Assembly: GCA_016463365.1 (NCBI GenBank)
Contig: JAEMRJ010000108.1
Span: 1-7,393, forward strand
DNA length: 7,393 nucleotides
Source of the DNA: Thermoleophilaceae bacterium
Lineage (GTDB): Bacteria; Actinomycetota; Thermoleophilia; Solirubrobacterales; JACPNS01
Direction of reading: 5' to 3'
The translations under genes were made by a program, and so were the position numbers. This document shows positions 1-6,360 of this stretch, in pieces. A model generated the notes under the pieces. It worked only from the letters and a program-made list of their open reading frames with translations. It ran no database searches and was not told the origin of the DNA. Every line of letters starts with the position of its first letter. Within the stretch, counting starts at the first letter, position 1.

Positions 1-1
1 G

Positions 2-52
2 GTCAAGCTCTTCAACTGGTCGACGCCCAACCCGAAGATCACGACGTCGTAG
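2..52 (+). CDS. 3' end of an unidentified gene (C-terminal 16 residues)
   Basis: The frame opening at base 2 reads VKLFNWSTPNPKITTS and stops at TAG (50-52). The rest of the gene lies outside the window. The composition, with an aromatic stretch then a polar Pro/Thr-rich tail, is plausible for a real C-terminus. It is the only plus-strand frame that ends cleanly before the convergent response regulator 25 bp away. Sixteen residues are too few to assign a family, and a chance open frame cannot be excluded. No hairpin with a T-run is visible in bases 53-77. Confidence 0.4.
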   Translation, partial: VKLFNWSTPNPKITTS

Positions 53-77
53 GATCTGGCAGCGGCCGAAGGTCAGC

Positions 78-464
78 TCAGGCGATCAGGCCGTTGAGAG
101 TGCCGACCAGCTCGTCGATGTCGAACGGCTTGACCAGATATGCATCGGCGCCGAGGTCATGACCGAGCAGGCGGTCCTCTTCTTCGCCGCGCGCGGTCAG
201 CATCACAACCGGGATCTGGGCGGTGCGCGGGTCGGTCTTCAGCTTCACGCAGAGTTCGTGGCCCTGAATGATCGGCATGACCCAGTCGAGCAGTGCGATG
301 TCCGGCAGCTCGGAGATCGCGAGCTCCAGGGCCGCCTGTCCGTCGGCAGCTGCCGTCACGTCGAACCCGCGTGTGGTCAGGCGGGCGACGAGCAGGTCGC
401 GGATGTCCGCGTTGTCGTCAGCGACCAGAACGAGCGGCCGCTTACGTCCAGTTTCTGTTGTCAA
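78..464 (-). CDS. Single-domain (REC-only) response regulator
   Basis: This is a stand-alone CheY/Spo0F-type receiver that would take a phosphoryl group from a histidine kinase. Counted from the longest possible start (TTG at 485, 135 residues), it shows the acidic pair D23-D24, the phospho-acceptor D67 in LLDWVMP, T97 in MLTAR and K119 in LVKPF. These are all the residues a working receiver needs. The chain ends about 15 residues after K119, so there is no DNA-binding or enzymatic output domain. I prefer the TTG at 464-462 (128 residues) because AGGTGGGG lies just upstream of it; the starts at 485 and 473 lack a comparable site. The gene is divergent from the kinase at 499, its likely partner. 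The target of its signal is not visible. Confidence 0.93.
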   Translation of the reverse strand: MTTETGRKRPLVLVADDNADIRDLLVARLTTRGFDVTAAADGQAALELAISELPDIALLDWVMPIIQGHELCVKLKTDPRTAQIPVVMLTARGEEEDRLLGHDLGADAYLVKPFDIDELVGTLNGLIA

Positions 465-486
465 CGCCCCCACCTGATGTAACAAT
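458..486 (+). promoter_or_regulatory. Candidate sigma70-type promoter for the histidine kinase
   Basis: TTGTCA (458-463) and AACAAT (481-486) are 17 bp apart, matching the consensus at about 5/6 and 4/6 positions. Transcription would start near 493, giving a leader of only a few bases before ATG 499. That fits the absence of a good Shine-Dalgarno sequence there. On the other strand, TTGGCA (505-500) and TTACAT (482-477), also 17 bp apart, could serve the response regulator. The two -10 elements would then overlap. This is by-eye matching only; high-GC bacteria often diverge from this consensus. Confidence 0.3.
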
Positions 487-498
487 AGGTATCACGGG

Positions 499-2061
499 AT
501 GCCAACGGAACCAGCAAACGCGCCGATGCCCGAACGCTTCAGCTTCAGGCGGTTGCTCCGCTACAGCATCGGGCTACAGGTCATCGTGATCGCCGTGCTC
601 CTTGGCGCGACGCTCTGGGGTGCCCTGCAGACGAAGTCAACTTCCGAAGACTTCGCCAATGAGACCAGAAACGTCCTTCTGCTTTCCGGGGTCAACCTGG
701 AATTTGAGCGTTCACGAGTGGCGCTTCGGCGATACGTCCGGACCGGTAGCGGATTCAGCCTCGGTGCGCTCTCGCAGTCGCGCAACCAGATTGCGACCTT
801 CGCCGGCGTACTTGAATCTGCGCTCCCTCCGTCCGCGCGGGAAAACGTCGCGGAGCTTGCCGAGCATCAGATCGCCTACCTCGAGGAGTTCGGCGACAAG
901 GCCGTGGCGCAGGTGCGGATGGGTGACAAGCAGGGTGCTTCTGGGGTCCTCGCCTCAGGCGAAGCCGTCGCCCAGCTGGGCGACGTCTCGCGGCTCAACG
1001 TGCTGGTCACGCGCGAAATCGCGCAGCGGCAGGCCAGCGCCGAGCAGGCGGTGTCGAGCCGTCAGCAGCTGAACGCACTGCTGATCGTCATCAGCGGCCT
1101 GATCATCCTCGGCGCCGGAATCGGCGTGATCCTGTGGATTCGCAGCCAGACGATGGTGCCGCTCGAGAATCTCGCCATGGCGTCGCGCAAGCTCGGCCAC
1201 GGCGACCTTTCCGCGCGCGTCGAACCAGGCGGCGTCGAAGAAATCGCACTCACCGGATCGGCCTTCAACCAGATGGCCGAAGAGGTCGAGCAGCATGTCG
1301 GGCAGTTGCATGAGCTGTCGGTGGCACGCAGCCGGTTTGTCTCGTCAGTCTCGCACGAGCTTCGCACTCCGATCACCGCGCTGCGCGGATACCTGGAACT
1401 GCTCTCACAGGGCGAGGCCGGTGCGCTGGCGCCGGACCAGGCCCGCTTCGTTGAGATCGCAGATCGCAACGCCCGCCAGCTGTCTGACCTGATCGACGAC
1501 CTGCTGACGCTTTCGCGGGTGCAGAGCGGCCGCATGGGTTTGCGCACAGAGGTCGTGAACGTGCGTGAATTGCTGCACGAGCTGAAGACCGAGATGATGC
1601 CGATCGGGGCCGAGCGCGGAGTGGATGTGGTGCTCGTGGACACCGGCGACCTGATCGTGCAGGGCGATTCGATGCGACTGCGCCAGGCGTTCGGAAACCT
1701 GCTCAGCAACGCGATCAAGTACTCCCGTGACGGGCAGGCCGTGGTGGTTCGAGCGCTTGCCGTTGACCGCCAGGCCGTGATCTCATTTGTCGACTGGGGC
1801 ATGGGGATCCCGCGTGAGGACCTGCCGCAGATCGCCGAGCCGTTCTTCCGCTCGTCCTCGAGCGAAGGTGTGCCCGGAACCGGTCTCGGCCTGGCGATCG
1901 CCAAGCAGATGATCGAGCTGCACGGCGGGCGCCTCGCCGTCGAGAGCGAGCTCGGCAGCGGATCGACCTTCACGGTCTACCTGCCACTCGACCAGGTGCC
2001 CTCAGGCACGGCCGATGAAGAGCCGCCGATGGCTCAGTCCGCTACTACTACCGGCGACTGA
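499..2061 (+). CDS. Membrane sensor histidine kinase (CHASE3-like sensor, HAMP, HisKA, HATPase)
   Basis: This is a 520-residue inner-membrane sensor kinase. The domains in order are: a short basic cytoplasmic N-terminus; TM1 at about 22-43; a helical extracytoplasmic region at about 45-190 whose ERSRVALRRYVRTGSGF stretch resembles CHASE3 domains; TM2 at about 191-214; HAMP at about 214-267; a HisKA helix with the phospho-acceptor H286 in SVSHELRTP; and the ATPase domain. The ATPase domain has an N box with N404 in GNLLSNAIKYS, a G1 box DWGMG (432-436, with W where N is usual) and a G2 box GTGLGLAI (460-467). About 20 polar residues follow. The class is OmpR-partner-like (PhoR/WalK type), yet the adjacent regulator is REC-only. 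ATG 499 is the first start and has no strong ribosome site; ATG 526 is an alternative. The PHP hydrolase gene follows after 22 bp. The ligand is unknown. Confidence 0.93.
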   Translation: MPTEPANAPMPERFSFRRLLRYSIGLQVIVIAVLLGATLWGALQTKSTSEDFANETRNVLLLSGVNLEFERSRVALRRYVRTGSGFSLGALSQSRNQIATFAGVLESALPPSARENVAELAEHQIAYLEEFGDKAVAQVRMGDKQGASGVLASGEAVAQLGDVSRLNVLVTREIAQRQASAEQAVSSRQQLNALLIVISGLIILGAGIGVILWIRSQTMVPLENLAMASRKLGHGDLSARVEPGGVEEIALTGSAFNQMAEEVEQHVGQLHELSVARSRFVSSVSHELRTPITALRGYLELLSQGEAGALAPDQARFVEIADRNARQLSDLIDDLLTLSRVQSGRMGLRTEVVNVRELLHELKTEMMPIGAERGVDVVLVDTGDLIVQGDSMRLRQAFGNLLSNAIKYSRDGQAVVVRALAVDRQAVISFVDWGMGIPREDLPQIAEPFFRSSSSEGVPGTGLGLAIAKQMIELHGGRLAVESELGSGSTFTVYLPLDQVPSGTADEEPPMAQSATTTGD

Positions 2062-2083
2062 AGCCACAAGACCCGAGGAAAGC

Positions 2084-2911
2084 ATGCTCAGCGATTACCA
2101 CGTGCACCTGCGCCCTGATGGCGACGGTTCCGAATTCGAGAAGTACATGACCGCCGAGAACGCCGACCGCTACCGCGCTGCAGCGGAAGAGGCGGGGATC
2201 CAAGAGCTCGGCGTCAGCGAGCACATCTACCGCTTCAAGCAGGCTCTGGCGATCTGGGATCACCCGTACTGGCTCGGCGCGGCGGTCGATGACATCGATC
2301 GCTATGAAGCCTTCGTGCGTGAAGAGACCGATCTTCGCCTGGGCATCGAAGCCGACTTCATCCAGGGCCGCGAAGACAAGATCGCGGAGGTGCTGGACGG
2401 GCACGACTGGGACTACGTGATCGGTTCGGTCCACTTCCTCAAGCAGGCCGCGCTGGACATGGACACCTATGACATCTGGCGCGAGCGATCTGACCCTGCG
2501 GACATCTGGCGCGAGTACTTCTTGACACTCGCGGAGGCGGCGCGCACGGGCCTCTACGACATCATGGCCCACCCCGACCTCGTGAAGTACTGGGGCAAGG
2601 ACCGCCCGCTGCCCGACACCGATCTGCGCTTCTTCTACGAGCCCGCGGTCGAGGCCTTCGCCGAGGCCGGTGTCACAGTCGAGATGTCGACGGCCGGCCT
2701 GCGCAAGCCGATCGGCGAGATCTATCCGGCGCCGGCGTTCATCGACATGTGCCTCGACGCCGGACTGAAGTTCGCGCTCTCGTCGGATGCGCACGAACCG
2801 CTGTACGTCGGCCACGGGTACGAGACGGCCGTCGAGCTGCTCGACGAGCACGGGATCAGCGAACTTGCCAAATTCGTCGGCCGCAAGCGGACGATGGAGC
2901 CGATCGGGTGA
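2084..2911 (+). CDS. PHP-domain phosphoesterase, histidinol-phosphatase (HisJ/HisK) family
   Basis: This 275-residue PHP-superfamily metal-dependent phosphoesterase most resembles the HisJ/HisK histidinol-phosphatases, which convert L-histidinol phosphate to L-histidinol. Every PHP metal-ligand motif is present: H6 and H8 in DYHVH, H47 in GVSEH, E89 in GIEAD, H117 in GSVH, H163 in MAHPD, and D235/H237 in SSDAH. The length fits the family at about 260-280. I chose ATG 2084 because GAGGA lies 4-9 bases upstream and DYHVH then sits at the N-terminus as usual; an in-frame ATG at 2015 would overlap the kinase. No histidine-biosynthesis gene is nearby, so the substrate is inferred from family only, and another phosphorylated metabolite is possible. 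Its stop overlaps the ispF start by 4 bp (GTGA), suggesting translational coupling. Confidence 0.9.
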   Translation: MLSDYHVHLRPDGDGSEFEKYMTAENADRYRAAAEEAGIQELGVSEHIYRFKQALAIWDHPYWLGAAVDDIDRYEAFVREETDLRLGIEADFIQGREDKIAEVLDGHDWDYVIGSVHFLKQAALDMDTYDIWRERSDPADIWREYFLTLAEAARTGLYDIMAHPDLVKYWGKDRPLPDTDLRFFYEPAVEAFAEAGVTVEMSTAGLRKPIGEIYPAPAFIDMCLDAGLKFALSSDAHEPLYVGHGYETAVELLDEHGISELAKFVGRKRTMEPIG

Positions 2912-3405
2912 ACGCCGGCCATGTCCGCACCGGGCTCGGCTGGGACACGCACCAGTACGCCGAAGGCCGGCCGCTCGTTGTCGGCGGAGTCGCGATCGAG
3001 CATTCGCGCGGCCTGCTCGGGCATTCAGATGCCGACGTTCTGACGCACGCGATCGCCGACGCCGTGCTCGGCGCCGGAGCGCTGGGAGACATCGGCGCGC
3101 ACTTTCCCGACACGGATCCCGAGTGGAAGGACGCTGACTCACTCGAGCTGCTCGCGCGCTGCGCCGAGCTGGTCCGTGAACGTGGCCTCTCTGTGGTCAA
3201 CATCGACGCGACCGTGATCGCGGAAGAGCCGATGATGGGCGCCCACCGCGCGCAGATGGTCTTCAACCTCGCGGCGGCGCTGGGTGTCGGGCACGACTCT
3301 GTGAACGTCAAGTTCACGCGCGGCGAAGGCATGGGCTACCTCGGGCGCGCCGAGGGCGTGGCCGCGATGGCGGTTGCCACGCTCGCGCCGGTTTCCGAGG
3401 CCTGA
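2908..3405 (+). CDS. ispF: 2-C-methyl-D-erythritol 2,4-cyclodiphosphate synthase
   Basis: IspF converts CDP-methylerythritol 2-phosphate to methylerythritol cyclodiphosphate plus CMP in the non-mevalonate isoprenoid pathway, acting as a homotrimer. The 165 residues match the family. The zinc ligands D13, H15 (GWDTH) and H47 are present, as are H39 in GHSDADV, the FPDTD loop (66-70), E140 and the GRAEG signature (146-150). These fall at a constant offset of +5 from E. coli D8, H10, H42 and E135. The CDP-phosphate site is unusual: E. coli K104 aligns with M109, A131 with F136 and T133 with R138. The start is the GTG at 2908, inside the PHP stop, with GGAG at 2896-2899. gltX begins 2 bp after the stop. 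The usual neighbour ispD is not in the window. Confidence 0.95.
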   Translation: MNAGHVRTGLGWDTHQYAEGRPLVVGGVAIEHSRGLLGHSDADVLTHAIADAVLGAGALGDIGAHFPDTDPEWKDADSLELLARCAELVRERGLSVVNIDATVIAEEPMMGAHRAQMVFNLAAALGVGHDSVNVKFTRGEGMGYLGRAEGVAAMAVATLAPVSEA

Positions 3406-3407
3406 GC

Positions 3408-4580
3408 GTGATTCGCGCGCGGTTCGCGCCGTCGCCGACAGGCTCGCTGCATGTCGGTTCTGCGCGCACAGCCCTTCTGAACTGGCTGTTCGTGCGAGGA
3501 GCGGGCGGGCGGCTGCTGCTGCGCTTTGACGACACGGACTCGGATCGTTCTGAGGTGGCGCTCGAGCCCGCGATCCTCGCCGACCTTGAGTGGCTCGGGC
3601 TTGACTGGGACGACGGGCCGGTCCACCAGAGCGGGCGCATCGCCCGTTACGAGTCAGTGCTCGCGGAGCTCCCGGTCGTTCGGCGCGATGGCGCATATGA
3701 GTTTGAGGGCCGGGTCATCGCGCGTTCTGACGGCTCACCGTTGTACCACCTGGCCACTGCGGTGGATGACGTGGATGACGCGATCACCCACGTTCTTCGC
3801 GGCCGCGACCACCTGACCAATACCGATTTACAGGTTGCGATCATCCGCGCGATGGGCGCTGATCCGCCCGAGTATGTGCACGCGCCGCTGATCGTCTTTG
3901 ACGGCGGAGCGAAGGTTTCCAAGCGCGAGGGGTCGGGCGCCGTGTCGGTCGCCGACCTGCGAACGGCCGGGCACCCGGCGTCGGCGGTCTGCAACGCGCT
4001 TGCGCTGTCCCTCGCTGACTATGGGACCGAAGAGTTGATGCTTGGTCTTGACGAGATGGCCTCGCGTTTTGAGCTGGCGCGACTGCATTCGGCCGACTCA
4101 CAGTTCGATGAGGCCAAGCTGCACTGGATCTCCGGTCATCACATCCGCGAGATGGACCCGTCCCGGTTCGGGGGGTTCCTTGCAGAGTTCGGCAGCGGGT
4201 CGTTGCCGGAAGTCGCGGTCGAGGCCGCCCAGACCGGCGGCGACACTTTTGTTGAGTGCGCGGCTGTGGGCCACGCCCTGGTGGATCCGCCCGATCCGGA
4301 TGAGCAGGCGCTCAGCTCGATCGGTGCGCCGGAGACGGCTGCGGCATTCGCGGCGCTCGATGCACTGACTGCCGACTGGCCGGTCGACCTCGAAACGGCG
4401 CGTCGGGAGTTTGACGCGTTGAAGGATGCGCTCAAGGCCGAGGGCATCCCGCTGGGCAAGGCACTGCACGGATTGCGGGCAGTTCTGACCGGCCGCACCC
4501 AGGGCCCGGAATTTCCCTACGTTCTTGCGACGCTCTCGAACGAGCGATTCGAAGCTGCACGCGCTCGAATCTCCGCGTAG
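3408..4580 (+). CDS. gltX: Glutamyl-tRNA synthetase, compact form lacking the central acceptor-arm/zinc region
   Basis: This class I synthetase charges tRNA with glutamate. Visible elements: FAPSPTGSLHVGSART (7-21, containing the HIGH-type motif HVGS), RFDDTDSDR (39-47), RSDGSPLYHLA (106-116), VLRGRDHLTNT (129-139), KVSKREG (169-175, the KMSKS equivalent) and FDEAKLHWISGHHI (233-246). The C-terminal helical part ends with LRAVLTGRTQGPEF, as in GluRS anticodon-binding domains. This excludes GluQRS (YadB), which lacks that domain. The protein has 390 residues where GluRS usually has 460-500. HVGS-to-KVSK spacing is about 155 rather than about 230. A short segment at about 85-104 replaces the region that usually holds the Cys-containing acceptor-arm insertion. 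The frame is open throughout, so I see no frameshift. The start is GTG 3408, with GAGG 8 bases upstream and 2 bp after ispF. Confidence 0.92.
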   Translation: MIRARFAPSPTGSLHVGSARTALLNWLFVRGAGGRLLLRFDDTDSDRSEVALEPAILADLEWLGLDWDDGPVHQSGRIARYESVLAELPVVRRDGAYEFEGRVIARSDGSPLYHLATAVDDVDDAITHVLRGRDHLTNTDLQVAIIRAMGADPPEYVHAPLIVFDGGAKVSKREGSGAVSVADLRTAGHPASAVCNALALSLADYGTEELMLGLDEMASRFELARLHSADSQFDEAKLHWISGHHIREMDPSRFGGFLAEFGSGSLPEVAVEAAQTGGDTFVECAAVGHALVDPPDPDEQALSSIGAPETAAAFAALDALTADWPVDLETARREFDALKDALKAEGIPLGKALHGLRAVLTGRTQGPEFPYVLATLSNERFEAARARISA

Positions 4581-4594
4581 GCTTTTGGCGTCCG

Positions 4595-4613
4595 CCGGTG
4601 AATCAACCGGGGA
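4595..4613 (+). promoter_or_regulatory. Small hairpin overlapping the weak cysS ribosome-binding site
   Basis: In the 40-bp gltX-cysS gap, CCGGT (4595-4599) and ACCGG (4606-4610) are inverted repeats around a 6-base loop. The right arm overlaps GGGGA (4609-4613), the only Shine-Dalgarno-like element 7 bases before ATG 4621. Pairing could partly hide the ribosome site. Five GC-rich pairs in a high-GC genome may also arise by chance, and there is no T-run to make this a terminator. Confidence 0.3.
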
Positions 4614-4620
4614 CTTGCCC

Positions 4621-5976
4621 ATGCGCAGCATCCAGATCCACGACACCCTGACCAACGAGGTCAAGCCGCTCATCACCCGCGACCCGGGAAAGGTTTCGAT
4701 CTACGCGTGTGGTCCCACGGTCTATTCGCGCATCCACATCGGAAACGCGCGTCCCTACACGGTTTTCATGCTCCTGCAACGGTTTCTCGAGCACGAGGGC
4801 TATGACGTGACATTCGCCGTCAACGTCACGGACATCAACGACAAGATCTACGTCGCGGCGCGCGAGGCAGACGTTCACAGCGCTCAGCTGGCGCATGAGA
4901 TGACTGAGCACTACTTCGAGGACACTTCGCGGCTAGGCCTCGGCCGGCCGGACCACGAGCCGCTGGCCACAGAGACCGTGCCAGAGATCGTCAATCTGAT
5001 CGAGGCGTTGATCGAGCGCGATCACGCGTATGAGAGCGGGGGCGACGTCTACTTCTCCGTCCCGTCCTACGAACGCTACGGCGAGCTGTCCAACCGCGAC
5101 CCCGATGCGATGGACCAGGGCGAGGAAGACAACTCCCTCAAGCGCGATGCCCGCGACTTCGCGCTCTGGAAAACACGCAAGGACGATGAAGACACCGCCT
5201 GGCCCTCGCCGTGGGGCGACGGCCGCCCGGGCTGGCACATCGAGTGCTCGGCGATGAGCGAGACGATTCTCGGCGTTGACTTCGACATCCACGGCGGTGG
5301 GATCGACCTTGTGTTCCCGCATCACGAGAACGAGTGTGCCCAGACTTACGCCGGCCGCGGGGCTCCGCTGGCCCGCCTCTGGATGCACAACGGCATGGTG
5401 CGCTTCTCCGGCGAGAAGATGAGCAAGTCGGTCGGGAACATCTGGCTGCTGCATGAGGCACTTGACGCATATGCGGCTTCCACATTGATCATGTTCTTCA
5501 TCAGCGGTCACTACCGCGCGCCGATCGAATGCACGGCGGACACCCTCGCGCAGGCCGCGTCCAACGTCGAGCGTCTGAAGGAGGTCGTCAATCGACTGAA
5601 CCCTCAAGGGGCAGATGATGGTCTGTTTGCAGTGTCAGAGCGGTTCTACGCCGCACTGGCAGATGATTTCAACACCCCGGCCGCGATGGCTGAGATCTTC
5701 ACCTGGGTGCGCGATGCCAACCGGCGCCTGGACGCCGGCGAGGTGGTCGGCGGGCTCGATGTGTTGCGCGAGGCACTGACCGTGCTGGGGCTTGAGAGCG
5801 TGTTCGAGTCTGGCGGCGAAGAGGCGGATTCCGCCGCGACTGCGCTGCTCGACGCGCGCCAGCGGGCACGCGCCGCGAAAGATTTTGCGAAGGCCGACGC
5901 TTTGCGCGATGAACTCCTGGCGCTGGGTTGGGAGATTCGCGACACTCCCGAGGGCCCGGTCCTGCGCTCGTCCTGA
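4621..5976 (+). CDS. cysS: Cysteinyl-tRNA synthetase
   Basis: This cytoplasmic class I synthetase joins cysteine to tRNA-Cys. The 451-residue product from ATG 4621 is typical in length. The zinc site that selects cysteine is complete: C30 in YACGPTVY, C209 in GWHIECSAMS, and H234 and E238 in FPHHENE. The ATP-binding motifs are HIGN (39-42) and KMSKSVGN (266-273). HGGGIDL (224-230) is also characteristic. The C-terminal helical part ends with RARAAKDFAKADALRDELLALGWEI-type sequence (from about 415), the family's conserved tail. The frame is open back to 4525, but that would overlap gltX and add 32 residues unlike any CysRS N-terminus. The gene lies 40 bp after gltX, probably in the same transcript. 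It stops 3 bp before the convergent TfoX-like gene. Confidence 0.97.
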   Translation: MRSIQIHDTLTNEVKPLITRDPGKVSIYACGPTVYSRIHIGNARPYTVFMLLQRFLEHEGYDVTFAVNVTDINDKIYVAAREADVHSAQLAHEMTEHYFEDTSRLGLGRPDHEPLATETVPEIVNLIEALIERDHAYESGGDVYFSVPSYERYGELSNRDPDAMDQGEEDNSLKRDARDFALWKTRKDDEDTAWPSPWGDGRPGWHIECSAMSETILGVDFDIHGGGIDLVFPHHENECAQTYAGRGAPLARLWMHNGMVRFSGEKMSKSVGNIWLLHEALDAYAASTLIMFFISGHYRAPIECTADTLAQAASNVERLKEVVNRLNPQGADDGLFAVSERFYAALADDFNTPAAMAEIFTWVRDANRRLDAGEVVGGLDVLREALTVLGLESVFESGGEEADSAATALLDARQRARAAKDFAKADALRDELLALGWEIRDTPEGPVLRSS

Positions 5977-5979
5977 CGG

Positions 5980-6315
5980 CTACTTCGCCGGCAACGAACT
6001 GGCGAAGTCGAACCCGCGGCCGACCCAGTCGGCCAACTCATCGTCGGAATCGAGAAAGTCGAGAGAAACCTCGACAAAGCCACGCATCGGTCGCCCGGTG
6101 AATGTCATCGGCTCGGCGCCCTCATGCTCGAGGGTCTCTTCGTAGGCGTCCTTCCCGACGCGCACGATCAGGACATCCTTGTTCGGGCCGCAGGCCATGT
6201 TTCCGTTCACCATGAAGGCGATTCCACCGAACATCGCTTTTTCAGTGACACCGCTGCGTCCTGCAAGCAGCTCGCGGATGCGCTGGGCCAGGTTTTCGTC
6301 GTAGCTCACGGTCAC
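5980..6315 (-). CDS. TfoX N-terminal-domain family protein
   Basis: This small 111-residue soluble protein matches the TfoX/Sxy N-terminal domain. The signature stretch KAMFGGIAFMVNGNMACG (26-43) is followed by LIVRVGKDAYEE (49-60), an FTGRPMRGFV segment (72-81) and a C-terminal DWVGRGFDFASSLPAK helix. In Proteobacteria, TfoX/Sxy is a two-domain competence regulator. Stand-alone N-terminal-domain proteins of about 110 residues are common in Actinomycetota and have no settled function, so I assign none. The start is GTG 6315, with AGGA 4 bases upstream; a second in-frame GTG lies at 6309. It is convergent with cysS with 3 bp between stops and divergent from rlmB with 45 bp between starts. Confidence 0.88.
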   Translation of the reverse strand: MTVSYDENLAQRIRELLAGRSGVTEKAMFGGIAFMVNGNMACGPNKDVLIVRVGKDAYEETLEHEGAEPMTFTGRPMRGFVEVSLDFLDSDDELADWVGRGFDFASSLPAK

Positions 6316-6324
6316 CAGATCCTA

Positions 6325-6353
6325 TTGATTGCGAGGCTGCCTGCGCGTACTCT
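6325..6353 (+). promoter_or_regulatory. Candidate promoter giving a leaderless rlmB transcript
   Basis: TTGATT (6325-6330) and TACTCT (6348-6353) are separated by exactly 17 bp in the 45-bp divergent gap between the TfoX-like gene and rlmB. TACTCT matches only the TAnnnT core of a -10 element. Transcription would begin 7-8 bases downstream, at or just before the GTG at 6361. No Shine-Dalgarno sequence precedes that GTG, as expected for a leaderless mRNA. The match is by eye and moderate. Confidence 0.35.
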
Positions 6354-6360
6354 CTCGGCG

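Noticed and set aside
1062..1973. Long minus-strand open frame (303 codons) opposite the histidine kinase
   Set aside because: Its composition is Arg/Ser-rich with no recognisable domain. It lies wholly opposite a gene with complete kinase motifs and is a typical high-GC shadow frame.
2048..3142. Minus-strand open frame (364 codons) spanning the PHP gene and the start of ispF
   Set aside because: It is an Arg-rich shadow that crosses two well-supported genes and has no family motif.
4525..4620. N-terminal extension of cysS by 32 codons
   Set aside because: It would overlap the 3' end of gltX and add residues with no counterpart in CysRS. ATG 4621 gives E. coli-like positions for the later zinc ligands (C209, H234, E238).
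6124..6360. N-terminal extension of rlmB by 79 codons
   Set aside because: It runs antisense across the TfoX-like gene, which has clear family motifs. RlmB proteins normally begin close to the YGRNPV motif, as with GTG 6361.
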